From positions 35,026,164 to 35,090,163 of the forward strand of contig JAGTTD010000011.1 in NCBI GenBank assembly GCA_018398585.1: a stretch of 64,000 nt of DNA, written 5' to 3'. How positions within the stretch are numbered: the stretch's first letter is position 1; each line of letters opens with the position of its first letter. The translations under genes were made by a program, and so were the position numbers. The DNA comes from Simmondsia chinensis (lineage: Eukaryota; Streptophyta; Magnoliopsida; Caryophyllales; Simmondsiaceae). Of this stretch, positions 22,245 through 33,572 are shown piece by piece. The notes under the pieces were generated by a model. The model saw nothing but the letters and a program-made list of their open reading frames with translations, was not told where the DNA came from and searched no databases.

Positions 22245-24553
22245 TCACACAGAGTAAACGATGACAAAACAAGGAAGCACAGCCTTCGAGTTAAATACAA
22301 GCAGCTCATCTTCATCCAGCTTACCTCGAGATGCCTCCGTTTGACCCACTAGGGAATCGAACCTGGGATCCTCCTTATCAACAACCATCGGGTCACACCC
22401 AACCCGACCCGCAATAACCCGGCAAACAAGCATGGCCCGCTTGACATTCATGAAAGCAAACTCGGCCTCCATGTCATCAGGGACTGCCACGTGGGCTTTC
22501 CAGCTGGATGACAGCGTGGAAATACCGTCAAGCTTGGGTGAGAACCCGGACCGTATAATACCACAGACGCTACAGTATTGTTGGTTGCAGAGGCTAGAAT
22601 TACCCTTTTGCCCGAGGTTGCATACAAATGTTGTACAATGGAACCTGTTCCAAACAATACTAATTACAATCGATGGAATGTATAAATTGTTAAGGATAAG
22701 TCGTAATTGCATAAAAGAAATAGAAATATGTATATGAATGTTATATTTCAATACATTATTATTGTGGATGTCGTGTCAAATCTGCTGAAATTTCGCAAGA
22801 AATAATTTATAATTAATCACCAAATATTTCTCCATCTGTTATAGAGAAATGTCTTAACCTTTTAAAAGGATTAGATTATTAAAAGAACAAATATGCAATA
22901 TTATTTTTTATACCCTAATATTTTTTTTAGTACTGCTATGGTTAAACAATAATTTATCTCCAAAGTTTACGCTGATTAGTGAACATCTATGACTGGTTTT
23001 AGGGATGGCAATGGGGCGGGTACGGGGGGCGCCTCCTCCATACCTGTACCCGCCACCTAAATCCTATACCCGTATCCGCCCAATTACCCGTCACAGGTAT
23101 GAAGCGGGTACAAACCCATACCCGTACCGGCCCCATTATCCACGAGTACCCAACAGGTACCCATTACCCACACCAACCCGCCCCCTGCTCACCCGTTCCT
23201 GCCCTTACCCGCTTCGTACCTGCCTTGTTACCTATCCATGTCCAACTTATTACCTATAAATTCTTTTCTTTTTCCTTTCAATAATAACCATAAATTCATA
23301 CTTATAAATTGCATAAGAAATATTTTATATAAAATATATAACACAACGGGTAACTCCAATATGTGATAATAAGGTGGGTATATGCGGGTACGGGGTGGGA
23401 CGGTGCGGGTACATGTGGGTACGGGGCGGGGCAGGGCGGGTACAAGCCTAGACCCGTACCCGCCGCATACCTGTGACGGATATTGACATGTGTACCCTAC
23501 CCGTACCCATTACCCGCCTCGTCCATACCCGTACCCGCCCCAAACGGGCCGGATATCTACGTGTAATGTGTTTTACCCGCCCCATTGCCATCCCTAACTG
23601 GTTTTATATGAGATTAAAAATTAAAACTAATATTTTTCTAATAATTTTATATTTTTCTAGGCAAGTTTATTGTTATTTTCTATTTATAACTTAAGATTTC
23701 AGATAATTAAAAACCACATTCTAAAACCTTTTTTTTTTTAATTTTTTTTTTCCTTCTTAATTCTTTCTATATTTAAAAAAAAAATTTAAAAAACCAAAAA
23801 TATATTTTTAAAATCTAACTAAATTTCTTATAAACTAAAAGAAAAATAATTAACTTTCCATGGCACAAACCTCAGCAGCTCGTTGCCGTCAGCAATGCAC
23901 CGCTCGTCGCGCCTCAAAACGGCACCGTTTCTCGCGGCTTTAGCTTTCACAATCTCCCTGTACTCCTCAAACCGCGACAGTATCTTTGCACTATTATGAA
24001 TCTTCAGGATCCGATCTATCCTGGGGCTCCGATTCTTATCGGGCCAACCCGTTTTAAATATCATCCACACTATATTCTTACCCGAATCCCCCTCTTGGAG
24101 CTCCGAAACCGCATGCTTCACCGCTTGGTGCTGCTCTAACAGCTGACCCTTCTGAAAAATCTCCCCACAAACAGGGCAAGGAAAAATATCGTTCCTAAGG
24201 GGAAAAAAGGGGTTTTCCGAGAGCGATTCGAATTCGGATCTTGACCCGGAACGTTTCTTTCTGGGAGGATCCGAGATGAGGGTATCCGGGGGGATGATGG
24301 TTGTAACAGAGTGCTGGGAGGATCTGGGTGAAGAAGGGGGGAATGGGGTTGAACGCTGCGTTTTGGGGGTGGGTTTGGATGCAAATATGCGTTTAAAGAA
24401 GGACCATGAAGAGGAGATTACTTTGTGGGTCGAAGATTTGCGTTTTTTTCTGAGATGGGTGTGGGTATTGGGGTTGGAAGAAGTGAAGAAGAAGCAGCCA
24501 ATGTAGAGGAGAAAAAGGAGAGATTTGGTTAAGTATGACGATAAATTTGCCAT
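22245..24553 (-). CDS. C2H2 zinc-finger protein with PARP-like C-terminus (two exons)
   Basis: Exons 24553-23871 and 22644-22245 on the minus strand join in frame (..GAG|GTTTGT and CAG|GTTCC) to give 360 residues. The ATG at 24553 (MANLSSYLTKSLL) is preferred over 24706, because a TATA-like motif (ataaaaag, about 24716-24723) lies only some 20 bp from the latter. The N-terminus is hydrophobic (about residues 10-24), then basic. A single C2H2 finger (CPVCGEIFQK..HQAVKH, Cx2C-x12-Hx4H) follows the central linker. The C-terminal half (ELLRFHCTTF, GISTLSSSWKAH, AMLVCRVIAG, DELLVFNSKAVLP) is the conserved block of a plant family that includes, from memory, At2g29660. Its layout resembles a PARP catalytic fold. 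The function is unknown. Confidence 0.9.
23000..23596. mobile_element. hAT-like MITE with gggta/taccc interior, in zinc-finger gene intron
   Basis: Terminal inverted repeats tagggatggcaatggggcgg and its complement at 23577-23596 are flanked by a perfect 8-bp duplication, actggttt (22992-22999 and 23597-23604). The interior is almost wholly made of acccgtaccc/gggtacgggg words and is non-coding. Eight-bp TSDs and a TAGGGATG-type end are typical of hAT elements. It sits in the single intron of the C2H2 gene. Confidence 0.92.
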
Positions 24554-24775
24554 TTTTGAGTTAGTTTTGTGAGATTTTTGGGGCAGCTTCAGGGCATTAA
24601 AAGATTGATTGATTGGAGAAAACAGAGGAGTTAGAGAGGAAAAGAGTGAGGAGATTATGGAAGAATAAAGGGTAGGTGGAAGATTGCTTGATTGATTCAT
24701 TGGCATGGCATCTCCTTTTTATGTGGGTTTTCTCTATTGCTAAAATGTTGTGTTTATTAAATTTAGGTTATTTAG

Positions 24776-25105
24776 GTTGTATCCATGTTCGTATGAGCCG
24801 CTACTTGCCCGCTTATCTGCCTATCTATCATTTGATTTCCACTTGACTTTTGTTTTCTACTTTATGTGGTTTGCTTGAGTATGTTGTTTTGCTCACTGTG
24901 TATCCTGCCTTACTCATGCGTTGATGATCTCCTGCTAACAGGTCATTTGCTCTATACTGCAGACTAACCTCTTAGGTTGGGGGTCCTCGGAGACAGCCTC
25001 TCTTCAGGGTATCCCCTGAAAGGGGAAGGCTGCGTACTTCTACCCCTCAGACCCTGCTTTTGCGGGAGCCCTTTGCAAGCACTGGGTTTGTTGTTGTTGT
25101 TGTTG
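24776..25105 (+). mobile_element. Longest shared-body SINE (330 bp, non-5S head, GTT tail)
   Basis: A 21-bp perfect duplication (within tattaaatttaggttattt; 24755-24775 and 25106-25126) encloses a 200-bp head without 5S similarity. The body then runs from cttaggttgggggtcctcgg through a gcgggagccctttgc block to (GTT)6. No obvious tRNA boxes were found in the head. It starts about 50 bp upstream of the zinc-finger gene's probable TATA box, so it forms part of that gene's upstream region. Confidence 0.92.
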
Positions 25106-25126
25106 TATTAAATTTAGGTTATTTAG

Positions 25127-25611
25127 ATCAAAAGTTTTCGTATTTTATTGCTTTATTCATTTATTTCTTATATTTTTATTTGTATTAATTTGGTTATCTT
25201 ATAATTTAGATTATGTTAATTTAATTGATGGTGAAACTAAAATTAAGTTAATGGTATAACTTTTAATGGTACGATTGTGTTTAACTGCAAGCAACATAAT
25301 ATAAACTCACACGTTGATCTAATATAGACCAATTAGTGATTGGAGTATTAAAAATTTTATTGCTAAAAATGATCAAATTGACGTAATGTAACTTACATAG
25401 AGACTTTATTAACGTAATTAAAAATGAGATAACTAAATTAATATAATAGACAAATTCATGAACCTTTGTGTTAATCTTTTAATTTATGCGTTTAATAATA
25501 TATTTATATGAATAATAATAATAACACATTAAATTAATTAATTTTTATAAATTAGTGATATGTAAATTGTATATGCAAATTATGTACTTATTTTAAGCAC
25601 ATAATAGCATT
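25127..25611. other. Gene-free; remnant of an AT-rich dispersed repeat
   Basis: Positions 25240-25470 contain phrases such as ctaaattaatata and gatcaaattgacgtaatg that recur in the hairpin MITE at 63478-63832. No exon. Confidence 0.35.
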
Positions 25612-25779
25612 GCCTGTGTGATGTTGCCCCGTTTGTTTTTGGTGTTTGATTTTTTCCGTTTTGGTCTTGATTTTTGTACCCATCTCCAGTTACGGGATGG
25701 CTGCGGTCTCGCCTTGTCGAGGTCCGGTATGTACTACGGCTTTGCCCGTAATTATCAAAAAAAAAAAAAAAAAATGCAT
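25612..25779 (+). mobile_element. 5'-truncated LINE 3' end with poly(A)
   Basis: A GC-richer 3'-UTR-like stretch (ggctgcggtctcgccttgtcg, tatgtactacggc) ends in A18. The left flank gcattgc (about 25606-25612) recurs after the tail (tgcattgct), a plausible short TSD. No reverse transcriptase is left. Confidence 0.55.
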
Positions 25780-26794
25780 TGCTCTTTGCTAAATTTTTGG
25801 GGTGTAAAGTGTGAGAATGAATCTAGACTTTTTTTATTATGATAATACAGGGTTCATGGTATTATTTAATGCCTTTTATCAATTGGGTGTCATGATGAAT
25901 GTAATTGGGGGATCCAATACTGTGAATATTGAAGTTAAAAATGTAAAGCATACAACTAATATGCTTTATCTACTGTTATTTATTTATGGTAATTCTTTTT
26001 TCTTTTTAACACTTATGATAAATTTAAAATGTAGAAATTATAATAATATTATGATTTGTGTAGAAAATATAATAAATCTAGATCGAAATTAGATAAATAG
26101 GTACATGTGTTTATGTAGATTTAAATATAGGTCTAGATATGTATATAAGTAGTTTGTAATATCTCTAATATGTCCAACGAGAACGAAAGGTTTAGATTAA
26201 TTTTGTGGAAGAGAAATTGATGACTGGAAAGCCTTTTCTTGAAGATAAACGATTTGCTTAGAATTGGAGATATATCGCTAATATGTCATTCTCTAGTATT
26301 TGAAAAAAAAAAAAAAAAAGCTATCAAAGTTTAAACTATCTTAAAAATATTACAAAAAGGTATCTGAATAAATATATCACATGTTTCTAATAACATATAT
26401 CGCGTATTTGGTACCTTTTTTTTTTTTTGAAAAATGTTAAATGTAAAGCCCCATTCCTAATTATATATGGGTTCGTTAAAATCTGATTTCGTTTGTCATA
26501 ATTTAGTTAATATTTGTCAAAAGCACTAACATGCTTGGACCTCTCTGTGAGGAATCCCTGATTTAACTGGTCTATGCGGTGTGTGGATCACTGTATGGGC
26601 TAGAGTTTACTCAGGTAACTGGATTTCTTGTTGCCAAAATAAAAAAAGTATTATCATACCAAAATTCACGATATCCCAATAAATATAAGTTTGATTCCAC
26701 ATAAAGAAAATCCAAATAATAAAATTATTAAACATCAAATATCTTATTCCATATATAGAAATAAGTGATAAATTTCCTAGGGAGTGCTATCAAC
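25780..26794. other. Gene-free AT-rich stretch
   Basis: Open frames at 25811-26092 are AT-rich and lack features of real exons. Two poly(A)/poly(T) runs (26304-26320, 26418-26430) occur. No structure was assigned. Confidence 0.4.
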
Positions 26795-27437
26795 TAGGGG
26801 TGTTCATGGTTCGGTTAATCATAACCAAAATACTCAAAAATCTCGAACCGTTACCGTAACCAAAAAGACCGGTTAACCAACTTTCGGTAAATCAGTAATT
26901 CGATTTTGTTATGTCGGTTAACCGATAATCAAAAAATAATACAACGCCTTTTTCATGTTATATATATGATCTATTCTTTTAATGGTTGTAAATGTCTAAA
27001 ATATTCATTAAACGTGAGAATATTTAGCAAATTATGAGTCATATAATCAAATTCTAAAGAATAAGATGTATAATATCTAATTTCAACAAATAAGTGGCAA
27101 ATGATTGACACCGAATTGTAGCAAGCGCTTAGTATTTAAGATATAACAATGAAGCGCAGGTAGCATTATGGAATCGTTCACTTATATACTAGAAAAGTAT
27201 GCTTTAAAAAAAAAAAAATATTATGAATATATAAAAATATATACATGATTTATGTTATTTCGATAAATTGGTTAACCGAAATGGATAAATCACTCACTGT
27301 TACCGTCCCGACATACCTCAACTTTATTCAGTTTAGTTAACTGAACCAAAAATTCGGTACGATTAACCGTATTTTCAAGTCTGTATTTCAGAAATTCGGT
27401 TTGGTATTTCAGTTATAAATTTTTTTGAACATCCCTA
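26795..27437. mobile_element. hAT-like MITE (ttcggt/aaccga-rich)
   Basis: The ends taggggtgttcatggttcgg and ..gaacatcccta are inverted. The perfect 8-bp TSD is ctatcaac (26787-26794 and 27438-27445). The interior is AT-rich, with repeated ggttaaccga-type words near both ends. It is the same architecture as 23000-23596 with a different word set. Confidence 0.92.
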
Positions 27438-27691
27438 CTATCAACAGGGCAAAAATTATTATAATCAGGGCAATAATATAATTTGCAAATAATAAAAGTT
27501 TTAAAATTATCTTAAAAATTTTAATCTTATGTTAATAATAACAATTTTGTAATTACAATAACTATAACCATTACCTAAATTCAAAATGTAAAATCTAATT
27601 ACCATGGAAAGAATAGCTGGAAATGGACAAGAAATGACTGCACACGTGCAGTGTTTCCCACCGACCTCTGCCTACGGTATCTTCTCCTTTA

Positions 27692-28117
27692 ATGCTTTGT
27701 TTGGCAACTGAATAAAGGAAAGTAAAAGGAGGTAAAGAGGGAGAGGGTAAAGAGGAGGGGGAAGGATAAAGTAATATCCCACCCTTATTTGAATATGTTA
27801 AATTAAGAGGGGTATATGAGTTACCTTTGTTTGACAATTGGGTAAAGAGATAAGGATAAAGAGAGTTATAGTTAAAAGAAAGATAAAATTGTTCAAATTT
27901 TTTTAAAAGTTCACCCTACCCAGCTTTACCCCCCAATTTAGAGATTAAAGAAAATGGGGGGTAAAGGAGGGTAATGAGGGGTAAAGAAGGGTAAGTTTTT
28001 ACCCTTCATTACCCCCTGTTTACCCCTCTTAATAGTTTGCCAAACGAGGGTAAGGATTTACCCCCCTTACTCTTACCCTCCTTTACCCCCCATTCTCCTG
28101 ATGCCAAACAGGGGGTA
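27692..28117. mobile_element. MITE rich in gggtaa/ttaccc
   Basis: The ends gctttgtttggcaac and tgccaaacaggggg are inverted. The interior holds many inverted ttaccc/gggtaa tracts that can fold on themselves. A relative of the same family (shared phrase cttatttgaatatgttaaatta) lies at 52570-53150. The TSD is not resolved. Confidence 0.65.
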
Positions 28118-28797
28118 GGATTCCTCTCTTTGCTGCTTTTCTTATGTTAAATTATCCTATTAAAATTAAAATACTTGTAATTATTCTCTTATAATAAAAA
28201 ATTGTTGGAATTAGATGAGTTGAACTCAATCTCACAAAAAATCGAAGAACTTCACATTACTAAGAGAATTCAAAAATTTTAAGCGAGCTCTCGTAACTTT
28301 TCTTGTTGAGGCAGGGGCATTAGTTATAGGACTCGTGTTATTTACTTAACGCATAATATTATAACGGTTTCTAGATTTTTCAAGCTTATCTGACAGTGGG
28401 AATCTGGTATTCTACGGTGACCTCTTCATAGGCAGCTTATATTCATCAAACTCTTTGGACTTTCTTCCTGTTTTAACGAGGGAGCATTAATCTTGCTGGC
28501 TATAATCACTCAGTTCTTTTCACTATCCTATATTACTGAATCCAACATATGAATATTATCATTTGTAAAAGTAATATCAGTTTTTTACTATTTACAAGGT
28601 TCACTATAAGTTTTCATGTTACTCTTATTTACGTCAGTGCGAAATTTAATGGTAGATATTTATCGAGATTGGAGACCCAACATATGGATCAGAATTACAG
28701 TATCAGAGCAAGTGAACCAAAAAAAAAACCTTAATTAGAAAGGGAATATATGTAAAATGTAATAACACTAAATCCCCCCTTCAAGGCGAATCCTATG

Positions 28798-28839
<42 letters not shown>

Positions 28840-28987
28840 CATGTTATTATAAGTTGCAATTTATATCAGAAATTGTCCCACTTTCACTTTTTTATTGCCG
28901 TATTTGAGTCACTGCACCCTCTCTTTGAGATTCCCTTGTCTTGTTTAATTTTAGCATTATTATTTATTATATTATAATTAATTTGAA
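28118..28987. other. Gene-free; contains (TA)n microsatellite
   Basis: A (TA)n run lies at 28800-28833. Nothing else can be assigned. Confidence 0.45.
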
Positions 28988-29415
28988 AGTAACTCAACTA
29001 TAGCTTAAGATATTAAAAAATAATTGAACTCTATTTTCGAACAAAAAAAATTCAACCCGAACTTTTCTATCAAAAAATAACCGGTCTATAAAAGTTTGAT
29101 TTAAAAAAATAATGAATTGGTGGCTGAGTGTGCCATGTGGTATGACGTTCTTACATTATATTTTTCTGCTACGTATTTTTAGTTTGGCTAGGTGGGAAAA
29201 GAAACCTAGCCAAACCACAAATAGGTAGAAGAAAAATGTACTGTCAGAGCGATATTACGCGCTACACTCAACCACCAATTCAGTACTTTTTTAAATCAAA
29301 ATTTTAGAGTTTGGTTATTTTTTGGTAGAAAAGTTGGAGTTGGATTATTTTTTGGTTAGAGATTTGAATTATGTTATTTTTTAGTACGTTGAGATAATTG
29401 AATTACTTTTAGATT
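28988..29415. mobile_element. Long-arm hairpin MITE
   Basis: The two halves are near-complete inverted copies. The left arm has taactcaactat.., gaacttttctatcaaaaaat and caccacatt-side words; the right arm has their complements up to acgttgagataattgaatta. The centre is a cctagccaaac/gtttggctagg stem. A second, interrupted copy lies at 55302-56462. Confidence 0.8.
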
Positions 29416-29736
29416 AATTATTATTTAGCATATGTTTATTATTTGGAGTCAATATTGGTGGTAAAAATGCTTCTACCACTATGTCAAATGATTTTTGTTA
29501 CTCTGACCATTTTATATAGGATTCTATTATTGTAAAGTTTATGAAATTTCATCCCGCTTTTAGCTTTTTTTTAAAATTGGCACATGTGTGGTCTACATAT
29601 AATGTTAAACGAGGTTATATTTTAGAATGAATTAATATTAAGTTAAGTAACCACTAAAATTGTATGTTAATATCTTTATTTTATCAAAATGTGAGATCTT
29701 ATCCTAAGTTCACATACAAAATCTTTAATAATAAGT

Positions 29737-30606
29737 GAGTCGATTCCTAAAATAATGCTGAAAAATAAAAAAATAAAAAAAATAAAGCTAAAAAATAAAT
29801 ATTTACCAATCTACTGTTGAACCGAGTTTTATAAACGCGGTTATACTGAACCGCGTTCAAAAAACGCGGTTATATGTAAAAATAACCGCATCAAAAAAGA
29901 AACAATATGTAAAGCATAAAAACCCGGTTTACTCTAATATAAACAGCGTTTAATAAACGCGGTTTACACATAAACCGCGTTTACTAAAGCTGCGGTTTTC
30001 ATTATAAATAACAATATAAATAACAAACTAATAGATATATATAAATAACGAACTACTATATAAAAAATAATATAAATAAAACATAAATAAATGTTCAAAA
30101 AAATAAAACATAAATAAATATTACCGTCATATATTTTACTGCTACTAGCTGCTAACCGAGCCTCGTGCTCCTTTTTCCTCTTGCATGTCAATACATTATG
30201 ATATTTTCTCTTACAGAACCCACGTGTGACCCTTCGTGTATAGTCATTCGCATCCATTTTATTTTGAATTCGTTTCGAGCGTGGGGGTCCTTGACTTCAA
30301 GACCCGTGCTTTACAATTATATGAACCGCGTCTTTGAGACAGGTTTTAGTCTTACGTGAACCGCGTCTTTAAGACGTGTTTTAGTCTTAGATGGACCGCG
30401 TCTTTAAGACGCAGTTTACTCTTAAAACAGTGGACGCGGTTTATTTCCATATGAAACACGTCTTTAGGACGCGTTTTATAACTGAAAAAAATATTTTTCT
30501 CTTTATTCGGTTATTTTTGGAGTCAACAGTAGATTGGTAAATATTTATTTTTTGGCATTATTTTTTGTATTTTTTTATTTTTCAGCATTATTTTGGGAAC
30601 CGACTG
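29737..30606. mobile_element. Mutator-like MITE with palindromic CGCG array
   Basis: Terminal inverted repeats of about 85 bp (gagtcgattcctaaaataat.. and ..attattttgggaaccgactg) are flanked by a perfect 9-bp duplication, ataataagt (29728-29736 and 30607-30615), as for Mutator-like elements. The interior has two clusters (29820-29995 and 30290-30470) of aaccgcgt..acgcggtt palindromes. One has perfect 13-bp arms, taaacgcggttta caca taaaccgcgttta, at 29954-29983. There is no transposase. Confidence 0.9.
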
Positions 30607-30681
30607 ATAATAAGTTGACCTACTTTTTAAATGAATATAGTCTAACCCTAATAATTGAACTTGGATTCAATGGCCTGTGAG

Positions 30682-31199
30682 TAGGGGTGTATCTCGTTAG
30701 CTTCAAGCTTGGCTTGGGTTTGGCTCGAAGCTCGCCGAGCTTTGAAAGTGAAGGCTCGATCTCGCCTCATCAAAAGCTCAGGCTCGACTCTGCTTGATCT
30801 AAGCTTGGTAAGCTTCAAATTAATCTTACAATGTTTCGGTTTATATAAGCTCAATATAGGCTCGTTTAAGCTCTGGTTTGGCTTATTTAAGCTCTGATAT
30901 GATTTCATGGGGCATTATTTAAGCTAAATATATTACACTTAAAAAAAGTTTGCTTAGGCTCGTTTAAGTTCAAGCTTGGCTCATTTAAGTTCCAATATGA
31001 TTTTATTGGGCAATAATTAAGCAAAATATATTATAATAAAAAAAGTTTGCTTAGGCTCGTTTGGACTCACGAGCCTACAAGCTTGAGCTTCACTAGGCTC
31101 GGGCTTGGCTCAATAAGCCAAACAAGCCGGTTCAGTTCGGCTTGAGCTCAAAGCGAGCCGAGCTTTATGATGAACCAACTTGGCTCATTTACACCCCTA
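30682..31199. mobile_element. hAT-like MITE (ggctcg/cgagcc-rich)
   Basis: The ends taggggtgtatctcg and catttacaccccta are inverted. Flanking octamers cctgtgag (30674-30681) and cctatgtg (31200-31207) agree at 6 of 8. The interior is made of gctcgtttaagctc words. Confidence 0.8.
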
Positions 31200-31405
31200 C
31201 CTATGTGTATAAAAAGGTATAAAAATTTTGAAAGGCATCTAGATTATAAAATTTTTCGACTACAAAATCCAAATTAAACTCAATTTTATTGCGAGTCAAG
31301 AGCTTGCGCTTGATTCTCTATTTGGTAAAGGTGAATCAGAGTTAAATAAATGGACGAGGATCCTAAATAACTCTTATTATAAAAACTGATATAATTTATG
31401 AAGCG

Positions 31406-33290
31406 TGTTAGGTTATGTCTCAAATTAATCGGCAGGAAATCCGATCGATCGGGTGATTTAAGAAAATTTTGGGTATTTTTAAGCAGTTAGAGGGCCAATC
31501 GATCGGGCCCTCCCGTCCTACGCCTATAAATAAGGACGTAGGGTTTCGTCATCTGTGCGACCAAAATTAAAGTGAGGCACCGCCATCTTGAATGAGGTGA
31601 TTTTGTAATTCCTCCAAGATATTCGAGTGCTACGAGAGTTCAGAGGAAGTGATTGTAATTCTTCCATATATCTCGTTCTGGGAAGTGTCGTTGTAATTTT
31701 TCCATTCAGTTAATAAAGAATCTCTATCTCCGACCGTGGTTTTCTCCCCTCTCGATTGTAGAGGGGTTTCCACGTAAATATTGTGTGTTCTTGTTTTGTT
31801 CTTTCTTTCTGCATATTTGTTTACTTCTCGTTTTGTGCGAGTCATATTATTTGAATCGAATCAGCAATCAGGGTCCCTGCTTCCGCATTAAGTTTTTCCT
31901 AACAAATTGGTATCATAGTATATCAGATTTGTTTAAGTTTTTTTCTTAACAAATTGGTATCAGAGCAAGGTTCAGAGCCTCGGGTGGAATTTGTCTCAGA
32001 GCCCTATTTATTTCGATTTGATAATATGACGTCCATAATTAAGACCGAAGTTGAGAAGTTTGGTGGTCAAGGGAGCTTCAGTTTATGGCAGGTTTGCATT
32101 AAGGGCCTCTTGACTCAGAGTGGCTTGAAGAAAGCTTTAGATGGGAAAGAGAAGAATCCAGAGAATTTGACAGAAGCACAATGGAAGGGAGATTTGGTTT
32201 GTGAACAAGGGCTTTATGGGAAGCAGAAAGGTTTTCGCTTCAAGCAATTCCTGACGAGTAGACGTGTCACTTTTGGTGAGTCTTCATTGCTATCTCCACA
32301 GAATCTGTCATCAGTTGTTTGTGATTCAGGTCAGGTGTGTAAGTCAGAGGGAGTTCAGTTTCAGTTGAGTAACACAGTTCAGCAGCAGGTGGCTGTTTTC
32401 AGAAAATGTGTCAAAAGCCAATTCAAAGAAAAAGATTGGCGTTACTGATAACCTCTCAGATATGTTCACTTTAGTTTTGTTATGTTAACCCCGTGTGTGG
32501 GGGTTTAGTGGAGAAGGTGGAGGAAATTCTTTTATGTATGTAATTTGAGCCAAGGTGGAGATTTATTAGGTTATGTCTCAAATTACTTGTTTTAATTTTT
32601 ATGGGGTTGCCGTAGGGTCACCGATCGGTCTGGAGGGAATCCGGTCGATCGGGTGATTTAAGAAAATTTTGGGTATTTTTAGGCGGTTAGAGGGCCAATC
32701 GATCGGGTGTTTCCCGATCGATCGGGCCCTCCCGTCCTGCGTCTATAAATAAGGACGTAGGGTTTCGTCATCTGTGCGACCAAAATTAAAGTGAGGCGCC
32801 GCCATCATGAATGAGGTAATTTTGTAATTCCTCCAAGATATTCGAGTGCTACGAGAGTTCAGAGGGAGTGATTATAATTCTTCCATATATCTCGTTCTGG
32901 GAAGTATCGTTGTAATTCTTCCTTTCAGTTAATAGAGGTGATTTCGTAATTCCTCCAAGATATTTGAGTGCTACGAGAGTTCAGAGGAAGTGATTGTAAT
33001 TCTTCCATATATCTCGTTTTTGGAAGTGTCGTTGTAATTCTTCCATTCAGTTAATAAAGAATCTCCATCTCCGCCCGTGGTTTTCTCCCCTCTCGATTGT
33101 AGAGGGGTTTCCACGTAAATATTGTGTGTTCTTGTTTTGTTATTTCTTTCTCCATATTTGTTTACTTCTCGTTTTGCGTGAGTCATATTATTTGAAACGA
33201 ATCAGCAATCAGGGTCCCCGCTTCAGCATTAAGTTTTCCCTAACAAATTGATATCATAGTATATCAGATTTGTTTAAGTTTTTCTTAACA
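31406..33290 (+). mobile_element. Internally deleted Copia-type LTR retrotransposon
   Basis: The 5' LTR is 31406-31951 and the 3' LTR 32564-33290; the target duplication is aagcg (31401-31405 and 33291-33295). The primer site tggtatcagagc (initiator tRNA-Met) follows the 5' LTR, and a purine tract (aaggtggagattt) precedes the 3' LTR. The internal part is only about 610 bp and holds a gag remnant. The 3' LTR is longer because it carries an extra direct repeat (about 32815-33060) and an extra palindrome. Each LTR has a TATA box (tataaataagg) just after ccgatcgatcggg-type palindromes. Confidence 0.92.
32026..32448 (+). pseudogene. Copia gag remnant fused to a later pol segment
   Basis: From the ATG at 32026 the frame reads MTSIIKTEVEKFGGQGSFSL.. 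with the LWQ..IKGLL and ALDGK signatures of Copia Gag. After about 60 residues the homology breaks. The rest (RRVTFGESSLL..) resembles the stretch between integrase and reverse transcriptase of Copia polyproteins. This indicates one large in-frame deletion. No protease, integrase core or RT remains, so the element depends on others to move. Confidence 0.75.
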
Positions 33291-33312
33291 AAGCGGAATC
33301 TAAGAAAGCCTA

Positions 33313-33561
33313 CAACAACAACAACAACAACAACAAGCTCAGTGCCTGCAAAGGCTCCCGCAGAAGCAGGGTCTGGGGAGGGTAGATGTACGCAGCCTTC
33401 CACCTTCCGGGGGCAACCCTAAAGAGAGGCTGTTTCCGAGGACCCCCAACTTGAGAAGCCTGAGAGCTGGTCCGCAACATAGAATATGAGACCTGACAGC
33501 AAAGGAGCATCAAAGCATGAGTAAAGCGAACACATGTCGAACAAAATAATAAACTCAAAGC
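33313..33561 (-). mobile_element. Shared-body SINE with non-5S head, GTT tail
   Basis: On the minus strand: head (catgctttgatgctcctttg.., gttgcggaccagc), body, then (GTT)n. The TSD aagaaagccta lies at 33302-33312 and 33562-33572. It inserted 12 bp beyond the Copia element's target duplication. Confidence 0.92.
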
Positions 33562-33572
33562 AAGAAAGCCTA

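Noticed and set aside
24276..24506. Plus-strand frame opposite the zinc-finger gene
   Set aside because: It is the antisense shadow of a well-supported coding exon.
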